From Rhizomys pruinosus (taxonomy: Eukaryota; Chordata; Mammalia; Rodentia; Spalacidae): a stretch of 64,000 nt of DNA. Below are positions 11,807 through 25,419 of this stretch, piece after piece; the stretch's first letter is position 1; every line of letters starts with the position of its first letter. The stretch spans positions 8,234 through 72,233 of the forward strand of contig VZQC01007104.1 of assembly GCA_009823505.1 (NCBI GenBank), given 5' to 3'. The notes under the pieces are model-generated. The model saw only the letters and a program-made list of their open reading frames with translations, was not told the DNA's origin and searched no databases. Made by a program: the position numbers and the translations under genes.

Positions 11807-12604
11807 GATTTCAGAGACAAGTATGTGTGCATCTATCAATCTTCTATTCACAAAATAAGAAGGAAATAATTGAATAAATGAGAAAGACACATCCTGAATT
11901 AAACACAGGGCAGACTTCAGCGATGCTATCATTGTAGCTGAGAGTTGAATAATTGAATGTTGATATCCTGGGAGATATCTGACAGAGTGTTCTAGACAGG
12001 GTGTATAACAAGTCCAGAGGCCTGAGCAAGATGTCAGTTGCCAATATTCAAAATGGTAAAAGAGGTGGGGATTTAAAAAATTTTTTGGTGTTTTGGGGGA
12101 TTTTTTAGATTAAATGAGAAAAAGAATATTAGTGAATAGCAACAGGTGATAGACACTCACAAGGAAACAAAGTTCAGTCCAGTATAAAAAAAGAGGAAAT
12201 TATATTTGAGCCAGGGAGATAAATCCACATCAACTGCTCATGAATGGTTTACTTAATATCAAGATTGTTTCTGAATTATCTTTTCATCATTCAGCAGGAA
12301 GAGGAACAGATTCTAAGAACAAAATGACTTGACAGAGAACAGAAAGTACAGGACTATGCATTTGTTTGCAAATGTTTACTCCATTGAGTGCACAGATTTT
12401 AGATCATTGACTTTGACTGGAGTTATTCCACCCGAATTCAAGTGCAGGACTGTTACAGTGAAATGGGCATTCATTCTGCAGTTCCAGTCACCTCTGTCTT
12501 TATGGAACTGACTTTTCTTGAGATGTGACAAAATCCCAAGATTTGCATTCATTTATGAAATTCATCACATGAGTTCCAGGCATCTATTGTAAAGAGAACA
12601 CGCT

Positions 12605-12745
12605 TCTTTTTTTTCATCTTTAAGAACATTTTACTTTTGTTTTGTGTTGTTGTGTCTGCCTATGTGTAAAGACGCCATGTCATGCAATGCCTGAGGGGGT
12701 TGGAAGGTGCATCAGATGCCTGGGAACTGGATGTAGAGATGCTTG
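12605..12745 (-). mobile_element. Decayed B2 SINE remnant
   Basis: CATGTCATGCAATGCCTGAGG followed by a GGTGCATCAGATGCCTGG-like block has the order of the antisense B2 body. The head is lost. Confidence 0.55.
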
Positions 12746-13370
12746 TTAGCCATCTTATCTTATATCTGAGTATATATCCTGACATAAATGCAGGACCAGG
12801 GAAATAGAAAAGAACCATGGAGATAAAGAGGGAAAAGGAGCTGAAGAGTGTGGGCTGGTAGGAGGCAACTGGAGAACACCGCTTCTTTAACTTGAATGAT
12901 TTCTCAAATCACTTGATGAGAGTATTTCTGTGAGGAATCAAACAAGATTTATCAGGCCCAGAAAACACTCATTTAGAACTCTCAGACCCAAATGGCTCGA
13001 CTACTGGGAGCGATATTTTGTCCCTGTGTTTTATGCATAGCACACTTACAGAAAGGTATATTGTCACAATTCAATGAGGTTTTGGTGCTTTTGTTTTAAA
13101 CTTATGCATTTGCATCCATTCCCCAGTATTTCACAAAAGGATAAATCCCATTTCACTATCGTATGCCATTGTGTAGTCCTTTGAAATAGATCCTCATTCA
13201 CCTAAGAAGCCTGATAGATCAACATCATACATATATTTGGAGGTGTATTTCTTTCTGCTGATTTTCATTGAGAGTCCTGAAATGGGGAAAGAGATTATTT
13301 CACAGGCCATAAAATTCAGGAAACACATTTGGATCTTGAGACTACTGTTTGCCATCAAGCTGTGTGTTGT

Positions 13371-13736
13371 TACAAAAGATGCAGGATAGCCAACACAATC
13401 CTGAGCACAAAGAGCAAAGTCTGGGGGATTAATATACCAGACCTCAATCTATTTACTGAGATGTAGTAATAAACGCAGCATGGTATTGGCACAAAAGAGA
13501 CTTGTAGTTGATGGAAGAAAATAGAGACCCAAATACCAGTGCACACAGTTGCAGTCACCTGGAAGTTGACAAAGCTACCAAGAACATCCACGGAAGGAAA
13601 GACAACATCTTAAAAATGGTTTTGGGAAAATTCGACCTATACATGTAGAATAGTGAAATTGGACTCTTACCTACCAGACCCATACTTAGGTCAATATACA
13701 AAAGTCAAGTCCAACTCAATTAAAACCTCAATGTCA
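13371..13736 (+). mobile_element. Old LINE-1, left part (split by a younger L1)
   Basis: Diverged sense ORF2 sequence (GGATTAATATACCAGACCTC, GGTATTGGCACAAAAG) runs up to AAAACCTCAATGT. It resumes after the insertion near 16153 with AAACCTGAAATGCTGAAACT, which is the next stretch of the same ORF2 region. Many stops. Confidence 0.8.
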
Positions 13737-14085
13737 CAATAGCAAAAAGCTGGAACCAACCCAAATGCCCCTCAACTGACAAGTAGGTAGAGAAAATGTG
13801 GTACATGTACACAATGGAGTTCTATGCAGCAGTAAAGAAAGACAACATCATGAACTTTGCAGGGAAATGTATGGAGCTAGAAGATATTATATTAAGTGAA
13901 GTAACACAGTCCCAGAAAAACAAACGACGAATGGTATCCCTTATCTGAGGATGCTAGCGCCAATAACCCAGTTGTAAATACTTCTTGTGGAGAGGGATGC
14001 ATATTAAAAGAACAACAACAGAAAGACTGCAGCAGAAAACTGAAATGGTGAATTGGGAGGGGTGGGAGGGGCGGGAGAGGGACAC
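13737..14085 (+). mobile_element. Younger LINE-1, 5'-truncated 3' end of ORF2 plus UTR
   Basis: Starts in CACAATAGCAAAAAGCTGGA and ends with the ORF2 terminus and the G-rich GGGAGGGGTGGGAGGGGCGG tract. It is very close to 55010-55325. It and the following 2-kb unit together interrupt an older L1. Confidence 0.85.
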
Positions 14086-16152
14086 GGGTCTATATTCAAT
14101 TAATGTATGTTTAATTGATGTGAGTTCAACAAGTATCTAATTTTGCTCAGACTCTGCCTACAGGTTACATGGTGTTTTAGGAGTTAGTAAAAGTAAATAT
14201 GTGTATATTAAACAACATTGGTTTAAAGGTTCTGATAAAAACAGTAATGCACCTTAGTTAATTGGAAATATAAATTGTCGTTGTCCACATTTGTTTTACT
14301 TAAAATCTGTATAACAATAACTTTGGGTTTGGCACATACAAATGTTCTCTATAATTTTTCTGTTGTACAGTATCATCTTGTAGCATTCTCTTTTACCTGT
14401 AGGATGCTTTAACTTAAGAAATTAAGTTTGCTTCCTAAGTTAATAACATATAGTCACCCAAAATAGTTTGGGTGAATTTGATGAAATTTGTGCCTTGACT
14501 CCTGCCCATAGGTACGTGTACTATAAATGCCTTTTTGAGACTCATGGGTCAAAAAACAAAAACCTAAAATAAAAGGGGGGATACAGATATATATGAAAGC
14601 TTTTTTCAAAATCTTTGTAATTCAAATCTTAAAACTAACTACAGGAAAAGATTTGTATGTTCCCACAGGTCAAAACGTCACCTACTTAATGGCTAAGAAA
14701 GAACAGACACAGCTTTGCATTGTGTAGGATGTACCAGGAAGTGCCAGCAGAAATGTTAGCCTGTCTGAACATTGAAAGGAAGAAAAGCATCAAACTGCTA
14801 CAGGCATAAAACCCCTCTGTGGATCCTACTTGTAACAACTATTTATAATGAGTTCTAATGAATCTTACCTTCTAAGTGCCACAAAGTTTTAATAGGAGAG
14901 ATTTTCTTACCTCTCCTTCATAGAACAAGGAGGAATATGATGATGATGAGGTCGTTCTCTAACTGTAAATTGGAGCCAACTGTTATAGAGGTAATCTCTT
15001 ATAAAACTGGTAAAAGCACCTTCTTTAATTGACTAATTGACATAGGAACTGTGGAAAGGATTATTCTCTATTCAGAACCAAATATAATACTAAATTCTCC
15101 TTAAGCTGTGCACTTAAGCAAAATATATTAACACAGGAGATCTCTGATATCAGCAATGGATTATTCTACCAAGGAGATGTTGGTCAGGGAAGCCAAGGCC
15201 CCCAAAAGGTAAAGGCGTCTTGCCTGAAAACTGGGATACCTGCAAGAAGAGAGGCAACAAGGTCCTGCTGTCAAAGATCTGATGTAAACATGGGAAAGAT
15301 GTATTGAGACCACAATTGCAAGTGTACAGTTGGTCTCTGGAATACCAGAGAGTGTTACCAAAGGCCACTAAACCAATAAAGCAATATAGTTCTCCTTGGG
15401 TCAAGCAAGACTCCTCTGTCAGCACCAGCTACACCTCACCTGCCTGGAAATACTGTGCAGCAGTGGCAGCCATATGCCTGTATATCCCAAATCTAATTGG
15501 CTATTAGCTCTCTCCTTGGAGGAATAACCCATGGCTGATGCCACAAGCTTACATCCTCTAGTGGTTGGGAGATGCTATATGCCACAGTAACATCCTGTCA
15601 CATTTTACAGAAAAAAATGTAATTCATAGACTAACATACCATCCAAATATCTGTGTCTATAACAAAGTAACCTACCATAAAAATTAGTACTGTTTAAATA
15701 CCTATATATCTAAATGAATGTGCTTCATTAGTAAGACTGAAAATTTATTCCTGGACAAACAGTCAGCCCGTGAAAGGAAACAGCCAGAATTGACCAGAGT
15801 CCAAAACCACAGCTCCAGAGAAAGTAGACTGTTTTGCTTCTCATCCACCTGTGCCCCTTTTTTAAGCCTAGGGAACAATCTGTGGAAAAGGGGGTGTGGT
15901 AGAATGTAAGGGCTGTGATTGGGGTGAATGGTGAAACTACAGCAATATAGACTGGACACTTATTTGATTAACTTGATTGAACATACAAGCCCCCCAGCTG
16001 GATGCTGGAACCATTGGGCTGTGTCGTTTTGGGCAGAACTGCTTGCAAATTGGTTTTACATGAAGGATGCTTATACTCATAAATTATTACTTATTGGTAA
16101 AAAATGAAAAAAAATTAAAAAATATAAAAAAAGAAAAGTAAAAAAAAAAAAG
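14086..16152 (+). repeat. 2-kb unit attached to the L1 3' end, A-rich tail
   Basis: Nearly collinear with 55326-57350, at roughly 90% or better by eye, and with the reverse complement of 2774-3640. It ends in an A-rich tail (16096-16152). The older L1 resumes directly after the tail, so L1 3' end, unit and tail behave as one inserted piece. I do not recognise its content. Short open frames differ between copies and look non-coding. It may be a 3' transduction or an unusually long L1 3' UTR. Confidence 0.75.
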
Positions 16153-17428
16153 AAAAACCTGAAATGCTGAAACTCTTAGAAAAAAAATATAAGCAGTACC
16201 CTACAAGATATAGGTGAGGGAAGGAGTTTTGGACACCAGTTACACAAGAAGGAGGTAAAAAAAAAAACAGCGATGGAAACTTATTAAATTAAATAGCTTC
16301 TCTAGAGCATAGGAAACAAGCAGTCAATGAAGAGGAAGCTCATAAACTGGAAAAGAAATGCTCACCATCTATACCTCTGACTGAGGATCAATATCCTGAT
16401 GTAGAAAGAACTCGACACACACAAAATCAAGAAATCAAATGACCCATTCAAAAATTGGCTATGGATCTGAATAGAGAGCTATAAAAAGAAATAACAACAG
16501 CAAAGAAACATGCTAAAAAGGGTCCAACATCCTTAGTAATTAGAGAAATTCAGGTGAAAACTACCTTAAGATTTCATCTAATCTCATTCGGAAGAGCTAA
16601 GATCGAGAGACAAATGGCCTTAAATGCTAGCATGGACATGGGGAAAGAAGAAACCTCATCCACTCTTGTTGGGATTCCAACCTGGAGCACCACTGTGGAA
16701 ATGAGTGTAAATGACTCTTAAACAATGAAAAATAAATCTGCCATGTGATCCAGTTATGCCTGTCTTTGGCATATGCCCAAAGGACCCATCCTACTACAGA
16801 GATACATGCACAGCCACGTTTATTGCTGCTCTTTTCACAACAGCTAAGACATGTAAACAGCCTAAATGTTCTTCAACTGGAGAATGGAGAATGAAAATGA
16901 AAATGTGGTACATGTGGTGGCACACGCCTTTAATCCTAGCACTTGGGAGGCAGAGGCAGGCAGATCTTTGTGAGTTCAAGGCCAGCCTGGTCTACAGAGT
17001 GAGTTCCAGGACTGCTGGAGCTACAGGGAGACCCTGTCTCGAAAAAACAAAAAAAAAAAAAAAAGAAAATGAGATTTACAGGTAAATGGATGAGACTAGA
17101 AACTATTATTCTAAATGAAGTAGCACGGACTCAAAAAAACAAGCAGCATATGTTCTCTCTCATCTGTGGATCTTATCCCCAAATCCCTAAATGAGAATAT
17201 ATATCATGATGTAGTGTCAGGAACTAAGAACAGTGACCAGAACTGTGAAGGTGAATGGCAAGAAGGAGCCCAAGAGAGAGGGATTGCAGGAGACAGGTGT
17301 TATTAAGGGGAAATGGAAAAAGGTGGGTGACTTTAACTGAGAAGAGGGTAAGAAGGGTTGTACAGGGGGAGTGAGCAGTGAGATAAATCTTGCTTGGATG
17401 ATGTGAATAAAAAAACAGAGAAATTTTT
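16153..17428 (+). mobile_element. Old LINE-1, right part (ORF2 C-terminus and 3' UTR)
   Basis: Continues the L1 of 13371-13736 through the ORF2 C-terminal region (CATCCTACTACAGAGATACA near 16786). It is interrupted by a B1 at 16910-17064 and ends in a purine-rich 3' UTR to about 17420. Multiple stops. Confidence 0.8.
16910..17064 (+). mobile_element. B1 SINE
   Basis: Nearly consensus B1 (GTGGTGGCACACGCCTTTAA to an A-rich tail) inserted in the old L1, splitting its GTGGTACAT motif. Confidence 0.95.
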
Positions 17429-17582
17429 CTTTTTCTTTTGTATTTTTGAGACAGGGTCTCCCTTTAGTTCCAGCTGACCTGGAGCTCACTCTGTAGACCA
17501 GGTTGGCCTTGAACTCACAGAGATCTGCCTGCCTCTGCCTCCCAAGTGCTAGGATTAAAGGCGTGTGCAACCATGCCTGGTG
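17429..17582 (-). mobile_element. B1 SINE
   Basis: Antisense B1, from TTTTGAGACAGGGTCTCCC to GGCGTGTGCAACCATGCCTG, at the end of the old L1. Confidence 0.95.
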
Positions 17583-19280
17583 AAATTTTTATTTTCTACA
17601 TAAAATACTCATACAGTAAATAGAAGTGTCTAGGCATACCTGAAGTCCCTGTAACAGGAAACACTGCCAGGCAGGCAAACCTCCCTTTAAATTGTTGGTC
17701 AGGATATTCCAACAGATTTCCAACATAACACAGGCTGTCTCCACAGCCATTGATTGCCAACTAGAATTTGAAGGTGGGTCCCTATTGCTGAGCAGAGGTC
17801 ATAATTTGGACATAGTACTTGGAGCAACTGAATTGGAACTGAACTGGAAGCCTCCTCCCAAAGACTAGCTCTAATATCAGAGGATCTCTTGGCAGGCTGA
17901 CGAGGTTCCAATGGATGGACCCATGCTGAGGGACATGTGAGGACAAATCAGACTCTGCTGGCCCTACAGTGTGTTTAGTGAAATACATTCGATTGTGCTG
18001 GAGATTGTGGGGGGGGGAGTGCAAACGGGGGAAAGGACCTCAGTGCATTAAATAAGTGTATGAAAATCACAAAGATTCAGTAAAAATTTAAAACACACTA
18101 CCATATAAATGTAATATTCCCCATTCAAAAAGTGATGTGTTCCATTGAAGTTACAGGGCCCTTTCTTTCACAGTTCTCCATGTTTAGACCAAGCCTGGTG
18201 CTCTTGTTTCTTACCTGTGTGTTTCCGTGTTCAGTTTGCCCACAGCCCATCTAGCATTGAACAGTCCTGAGATCCTTCTATTGGAATGGCACAGAGCTGA
18301 TCTTCCTAACCCAAGGCCAACATTTCCACACCACACAGGAAGAGGTTCCATCTTCCACCAAAAGACTTAATCTCAGAATAACACACACATCCCCAGCCCA
18401 CACCTGCTCAGTGATCGATCTTCCCCTGAAGTGTATGTACAATTTAAACAGATCTATGTCAAGAAAGGAGATTAAAGTCATAATTAAAATCTCCCCCAAA
18501 TCAAAAACCCAAGACTAGAAGGATCTGCCAATGAATGATTCCTACTAAAATTTCCCCCATTTTCATGCCTTCATGTCTAGTGGGCTTGGATGTATACAGG
18601 TTTAAGGGAAGGGATCACACAAGTGCATGAGTGACGCATGTATGGATTTGCATGTAGTAATAGGAGGACAGTGTTGGGAACTGACCTTGTGACTCTTCCA
18701 CTAATTCATTAAGTCAAGGTCTCGCAAACAAAAAAGGATTCACTGATCTGTGTGATATCACTGGGCAACTTGATCTGGAGATCCCCTACTTCCACCATCA
18801 AGGGTGGAAAATCAGGCTGGCTATCACACCACCTGGCATATGGATGGGCTTTGAGGATACAGCCTTCAATCCTCAAGCTTATGCAGCAAGCACCTTAACT
18901 ACTGAGACATGTCCTTAGTCCTGAATTCTACCAAATTTTTAAGGAATATCTAACAACAATATTTCTCAAACTTCCACAAAATAGGCCAGGATGAAAGAGG
19001 CACAAACTCATTACAAGAAGCCAGTATTAGCCAAGACCCAGACTACATAAATACATTGAAAAAAACCCTCACAGACCAAATCCTGCACAGAACATTAATG
19101 TAAAAATTGACAACAACAACAAAACTTGTCAACCAGGAAAGAGTAGGTTAAAAAGACAATACAACAGGACCAAATTGATTTCATTTCATGGATGTATGTT
19201 TTGCTTAGTATACACAAATCTGAAAATGCAACACAGTGTATACGTAAAGAAGAGGACAGAATTATAGAAAATGCATTTGA
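17583..19280. other. Unassigned sequence
   Basis: The first ~180 bp resemble the 3' flank of the old L1 at 9925-10060. A stretch near 18870-18920 has the look of a decayed B2 head. A run of G at 18009-18017. No exon recognised. Confidence 0.4.
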
Positions 19281-19420
19281 ACTGGGCATGGTGGCATATG
19301 ACTTTGTTTCCAGCAATCAAGAGGCACGAGAAGGCAGATCTCTGTGAAATTGAGGCCAGCCAGATCTAAATAGCAATTTCCAAGACAGATGGGGCAAAAG
19401 GGAGATCTTGCCTCAAGAAA
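19281..19420 (+). mobile_element. Diverged B1 SINE
   Basis: GGGCATGGTGGCATATGACT, GAAGGCAGATCTCTGTG and a CTTGCCTCAAGAAAAGG tail in B1 order. Confidence 0.85.
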
Positions 19421-19587
19421 AGGAAAGGCATTTGATATAATATATCATGCCTTTATTATAATGCTCCTGAACAAGTTAGCAATGGATGGAAGATACCTTA
19501 AAATAATAAATATCAACTGTTTAAACCAATAGCCAACTGATTACTGAATGTGAAAAAAGTGGGAACAGTCATGTGAAAAAGCAAATG

Positions 19588-19803
19588 AGGGGCTGGAGTG
19601 ATGGCTCACCTCTGAGGAGCACTGGCTGCTCTTCCAGAGAACCCAGGTTCAGTTCCCAGTACTCAAATAGTGGCTAACAACATTCTGTAACTCCAGTTCC
19701 AGGGGATCAGACTTCTCTTCTGACCTCTGCAGATACTGCATGGCAGAGATGCACTTACATACAAGTCGACAATACATTCATAGACATAAAATAAAAATAA
19801 TAA
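19588..19803 (+). mobile_element. B2 SINE
   Basis: GGGGCTGGAGTGATGGCTCA head, ACTGGCTGCTCTTCCAGAGA, then a CATAAAATAAAAATAATAA tail. Confidence 0.93.
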
Positions 19804-20157
19804 GTGGAATATGAATTTTAAAAGTGAATGAGATCCACATTACCACCCTCCATAGTCATAGTCAATAGAAAGTGAAGACTTAGCTCCAGCAGTAAGACAA
19901 GACAAAAATAGAAAGGGCAGATATAGGAAAGTGAACTGCAATAATCCCTATGAGCAGATGCTATGACTCTAAACTTGAAAACCATTTAGACTACACCAGA
20001 AAGGACTGAGCTGTGATGCACACTATCAGGAGAGCTGCTGGGTACATCATCCACATACAGCACAGACACAGTGACACGGCAGCATGACAGAGACACAAAA
20101 CCAGAGGAAGAGCAATGGTAGAGAGTATTGGAACAGAAATAAAACCAAACAGTCACA

Positions 20158-20160
<3 letters not shown>

Positions 20161-20214
<54 letters not shown>

Positions 20215-20223
20215 TGTGTGTGT
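20161..20223. repeat. (TG)n microsatellite
   Basis: About 62 bp of TG with one interruption (TGTC) near 20213. Confidence 0.97.
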
Positions 20224-20951
20224 AGCATTAAAATGGCAGGGACAATAAGGTAAGGTAAGGAGGGGAAGGATATCTAAATAATATCAAATAACAATGTGTG
20301 AAAATGGGATTCCTGGGTCTTGAATCTACCTGACTTGTTGAAAATGTTGAAATTTGGGGGCTACAGAGTGAGGAGGAGGTGAAGAGGATGATGATGGAGT
20401 TCCTGCCATCCAACCCATGGGTAAATCAAAGGTTTATAAGACATAGATGGAGGCTGCTACAACTGAAAGATCAGGGAAAGCACACAAAATTGCCACTCAT
20501 TTGAAAGCATAATGAAGGGTGTTAGCACAGTGAAGGGGAAGGGATTTTAAGTGCATTGTCAAAATTCAGTCTTTATTGAAATCATACCAAAATCCTTTTC
20601 CCTTGGATGATTAGATGAACTAATATGTCATATTTCCTTGTAAGTATCACATTGTAAACTGCATTCATCATGAGTGAGCTGAATTCCTTTCTCTATTTGA
20701 GGAAAATTGGTTTCACTACAACCCTGATAAGAAAATCTTAGTCTTAGTGGGCATTTTGTAACAACTACCTGAAAGATGAAACAGGAGGATGCCATGATTC
20801 AAAACCATCATGAGCAACATGCTGAAATTCTGTTTCAATGTAACCACCATCATCATTATGACCATCATCATCATCGTCATCATCACCTGAGACAACACTC
20901 TGAATAACATGGGAATATTTGAAGAAATCTTGCATTAAAACTATTGAATTT

Positions 20952-21168
20952 GGGGGCCTGGTGAGCTAGCTCCATATACGAGATCCCTGGCTGCTCAAAG
21001 AAACCAGATTCAATTTCTAGCACATGGTGACTAACAACTCTCAATAACTATAGGACCAGGGGAAAGAGTATGCAGTTCTGAACTCATCAGGCATTGCATG
21101 TCAGTAGTATGAGTACAAACATACAGGCACAACACATGTAATCTAAACTAAAAATAAATAAAAATTTT
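20952..21168 (+). mobile_element. Diverged B2 SINE
   Basis: GGGGCCTGGTGAGCTAGCTC head to an AAAAATAAATAAAAAT tail. Body blocks are in order but degraded. Confidence 0.85.
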
Positions 21169-21290
21169 TTAATTTGTCTAACATGGTAGTTCCTAACATA
21201 TTAAGTTTCAAGGAAAAAGAATAGTGATATATTGTACATTTTGTTGAAGATCCAATAGAATGATTTCAGTCATAATATTGGGCATAGAGA

Positions 21291-21430
21291 TAGCCAGGCA
21301 TGGTGGCACATGCCTTTAATCTCAGCACTGGTGAGGCAGATGAAGGTACATCTCTGTGAGTTCAGAGCCAGTCTGGTCTACATAGAGAGTTCTGGGCCAG
21401 CTGGAGCTACAGAGAGACCCTGTCTCAAAA
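21291..21430 (+). mobile_element. B1 SINE
   Basis: AGCCAGGCATGGTGGCACAT to CCTGTCTCAAAAAGG. Confidence 0.94.
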
Positions 21431-22479
21431 AGGCCCCCCAAATGGGCATAGAGATAAGAGACTACTGGCTACAGTCACACTGGGCATGGAACATGGACAA
21501 GTGAGAGTAAGAGAATGACAAGGCAAACAATTTTGTTAAAAAACCCAGATCAGTTAGGGACAAGAGAAAAGATTAAGGAAATAGAAAGAAGGAAATCATA
21601 ATTGAATGAAACGTTAAAGAATAAAACAAACAATGGGATGCCAGAAGGATGTGTTCAGAATTAAGATGAGTGTCATTTGCTATGTGATGACTTATGAAGT
21701 TGTTCTTCCTGTCATTCCGCAGGAAAACATGTTGCCAAGATCAATCTGTTTTCTACAGAAAGTCCACGTGAGTTCTCCTTCACGAGTGCTTACAGATCCT
21801 TGTCTATGGCTGAGTCTTCATCATCAAGAGAGGGACTTAGAGAAGTAAATGAGACACTGCACATAAGGGAGCTCTAATGTCCCCAAACATGGATCTTCTC
21901 AGTCACCCAGTTATCCAGAGACCAGTAGAATGATTTCATTCATATAACAGACCTACAGCAGTTACAAATGTCCTTGCTGAAGAGATTGCATTACTTCCAC
22001 TTTCATATTTATGTGCACATTCAATGGTGAACATTGTCTGGGAAAATAAATAATGCAGGTTTAAAGAGAAATGTGATTGCTTTTAAAATGTATACGTGGA
22101 GAAGAGGGGGACCCCATAGCTCAGAGCTTCTGTTGGTTGCTTCTACTATATTCTTTCCCTCAGGCTTCCAAATGGAGTTCTAAAACTGCAGTACTCTACC
22201 ATCCTTCATTCTGTGGGAATATATAATTGTTGATCACCTGCAGCAACAACTACATTGCAACAACAAATTGTTCACTGATGCAGTTCACAGAGCCTGTATC
22301 TTTGGAAAGACAAGAAGTCCATACAGGAGTGATGGATAACGTGTTATGAGGCATGTAGAAGAACTCAGATCCTCACATGAGTAGTTGTGACCATTGGAAA
22401 TGTCATACAACACCTGACACTAAGTTACATCTGCGTTCTTAATATTTTTATTGAGTTTTTGAGCATTGGGTATAATAGT
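21431..22479. other. Unassigned sequence
   Basis: No repeat or exon that I recognise. Only short unrelated open frames. Confidence 0.4.
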
Positions 22480-23189
22480 TCTTAATAACTATTTAGACTC
22501 CTTCCACATTTATATTTTATAAGTGATAGACATTTTTCTATATAAGATAAAACAGTTCCTGACCTCCACAACTCCTGAAATCACTGTTTTGAATACATAA
22601 TAAAAATTATACAAACTAGCCATATTTCTGCATAAGTTAAAATATTTCAGCTGCACAAGAAATCACATATTTTGATAGATGTTCACTGGGTTTTATTTCA
22701 GTGCACATTTTCAAAGATTTTTTTTCTTTATTTTACAAATAAGTTCTATCCCCAAACTATTTTATATTCACAAAGAGATATAGCTCTCACCACATATCAA
22801 ATAAGCCTTTTTGGCAAACATGGAGACTATTACAAATTTCCACGTCTGATGAAGATGCAGTCAGTAGGCAAGTGTGTGGCGCCCATCCCAAGTTTAGATA
22901 CAGCTACAATGCATCTCCACACACAAGGCTCAGGGAGCATCACAGAAGAGGATGCAGGTTATAAGGGTCAGAGGGACAATGCACCTGCAGCTGGATAAGA
23001 AATTCTACACAGGATGGGGAAAGTGTACTTGCGAAATTTCCAATATATGGTTTCTTAACAAGACCTGAGTAATTACCACAGCAGATGACATGCCAATGCA
23101 GATGAATACATTTCCATAGGGTTCTACCTCTAGAGACAGAGGTATAGGGTCCAATATATGCTAAGGGAGGGATAATTAGTTTTGCCAAT

Positions 23190-24560
23190 TGGTTATCAAA
23201 CAATTGCACAACACTCCTGTCTATAATAGTCAAAGGAGAAATAAAAATCTTCCGTGATATAAGTAGGATGGAAGAATTGCTAGAGTTACAAAGAATACTG
23301 GCAGCAATACAACAGACTGAAGAAAGGCTTAGCTATATCCTGTAGTCTACCAAAGAAAATAAATGAATCTGTTACTGTGGAAACACACACTGAGGCTAAG
23401 AACACAAATGCAAACAAAAATGACAGTAATGAAAACATATCTTTCAATAATAGCTTTAAACACAATGGCCTCAACCCTGCAATCAAATTACCCAAGCTGG
23501 ATGAATGCATTAGAAAACCAAATCCATTGTTTTGTTCTCTATAGGAAACTCTTTTACCTTCAAGGATAGGCACAAACTTAGAGGGAAAGGATGGAAAAAA
23601 CATTCCAAGGAAAAGTCACCAAACCAAGCATTACTATTTTAACATCTGATGAAATAGACTTCAAAACTGAAATTAATTAGAAGAGATAAAGAAGTTAGTT
23701 CAGTTTAATCAAGGGAACAATCACTCAGTCAAGACATTACAATTGTGAACTTATATGCACCAAAATCTGTTGCACTCATAAACAGAGTACTACTAGAGTT
23801 CAACTCATAGATTAACCTCAATTAAGTAATAGTAAGATGACCCCACTTTCTTCAATAGACAGGTCATCTGGACAATATTCAACAGCAAAACACCAGAATT
23901 ATAAGCTATCATACATCAAATAGACATAACAGACATCTAGGGAATAATCCACCCATACACCAAAGACTATGCATTCAACTCAGCAGCCTATGGAAGGTTA
24001 TCTGGAGCGCAAAACAAACATCAAGAAATACAAATAGTTGAAGTTATTCTATGTGCCATCACAGATCAGTGATGTGCCATCACAGTGAAATAAAACTTAA
24101 AGTTAACAGCAAAAGAAGCTCTAGAAACTACACAAATGCGTGAAGATTAAACAACATGGCACTGAATTATGTATGGGTCAAAAAAGAAATCAAGACAGAA
24201 ACAAAAACATTTCTATAACTAAATGAAAATGAAAACACAGCACAGTACATCACCTGTGACAGAGGAAAAGCAGCCCTAAGGGGGACAAGGACCACATAAG
24301 AAAAAGCACACATAAATATCTGGATGGTAGTACCCAAAAATCTGACAAAACAAGAACAAAACAAACTGAAACAGAGAAGATGGGAAGAAAAAAAAGTAAA
24401 CGTTAAAGCCAAAATCAATGAAAATGAATCAAGAACAATACAAAGAATCAATGCATCAAAATTATAGTTCTTTGAAAAGATAAACAAAGTAGACTTACCC
24501 TCAGCCCACCTTATCAAAAGAGAAAGCAAACCCAGTTCAGCAAAATCACCCAATATTTTC
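23190..24560 (+). mobile_element. Old LINE-1 fragment, ORF1 end and ORF2 endonuclease/early RT part
   Basis: Diverged sense L1, clearest from 23400 (start of ORF2, CTTCAAGGATAGGCACAAAC near 23558) through 24100-24540. Frames are broken throughout. It lies in the arm-specific 4.4-kb segment. Confidence 0.8.
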
Positions 24561-24837
24561 AGACACAATAATGTTTAAATTTATATTAGGCATTTTCTGC
24601 ACCTATGGAGATGGTGAGATAGATGGGTTCTTCATTATGCAGACAGGGTTAATCATGTGTATAACTGTGCATGTGTTCAAGCATCCTTATAGCTTCCTTT
24701 GTGAATAAATATTTAACAACATGTTGAGTTTGGTTTACAAATGTTTTGTGAAGGATCCTACAAATATGTTCATCAAGGATATTGCCATTTTCTTCTTTCT
24801 TGTCCTTTTGTTTGATTTTGGTGTCACTGAAATATTA
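24561..24837. other. Unassigned sequence
   Basis: No feature recognised between the L1 and the B1. Confidence 0.4.
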
Positions 24838-24992
24838 TCTTTTTTTTTTGTCTTTTCAAGACAGGGTCTCCCTGTAGCCCCAGCTGTCCTGGAACTCACT
24901 CTGTAGACCAGGCTGGCCTTGAACTCACAAAGATCCGCCCACCTCTGCCTCCCAAGTGCTAGGATTAAAGGCGTGTGCCACCACGCCTGGCC
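24838..24992 (-). mobile_element. B1 SINE
   Basis: Antisense B1, nearly consensus: AAGACAGGGTCTCCCTGTAG to GTGCCACCACGCCTGGCC. Confidence 0.95.
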
Positions 24993-25419
24993 AGAAATTC
25001 CCTACAATGGAGATTTGTATTCATTTAATATTAATAATAGTAGTCCTACAACAAAAGTCCAGCAGAATTCCATAATGTCATCCTCTAGCCCTGGAGCTCC
25101 CTTGATGAGGGAAATTTTGTGATACTTAATATCATTATATATTATTTGTATATTCTGTTTAAATAATTTTATAAGATTCAGGCTTGGTAGGAACATATGG
25201 CTGGGGAGAGGTTTAACTCTTCCAGATTATCAAACTGGTTGATATGAATTTAAACATGTGTTCTATTCATCGACTGGATTTCATTTCTGTGCTATCAGTC
25301 ATGATGGCTCCCTTTTCATTTCTTATTTTATTTCAAAATTTTCATTGTTTTCCTTGATTACACTAGCTATGTGTTTTTTTATTGCTTGTTCATATTCTTA
25401 GGAAACAAATACATTTTTT

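Larger units (their letters stand above)
10973..13370. other. Unassigned sequence with microsatellites and SINE remnants
   Basis: Contains a (TA)n run at 11075-11107, (CA)n at 11765-11805 and a decayed antisense B2 at about 12605-12745. The stretch at 11120-11300 resembles an L1 3' end (compare AATGGAGTTTTATTCAGC). No exon or RNA gene is evident. Confidence 0.45.

Noticed and set aside
15150..15425. 91-codon minus-strand open frame in the 2-kb unit
   Set aside because: The matching frame in the second copy (56406-56603) is shorter and altered, so no conserved coding potential is seen.
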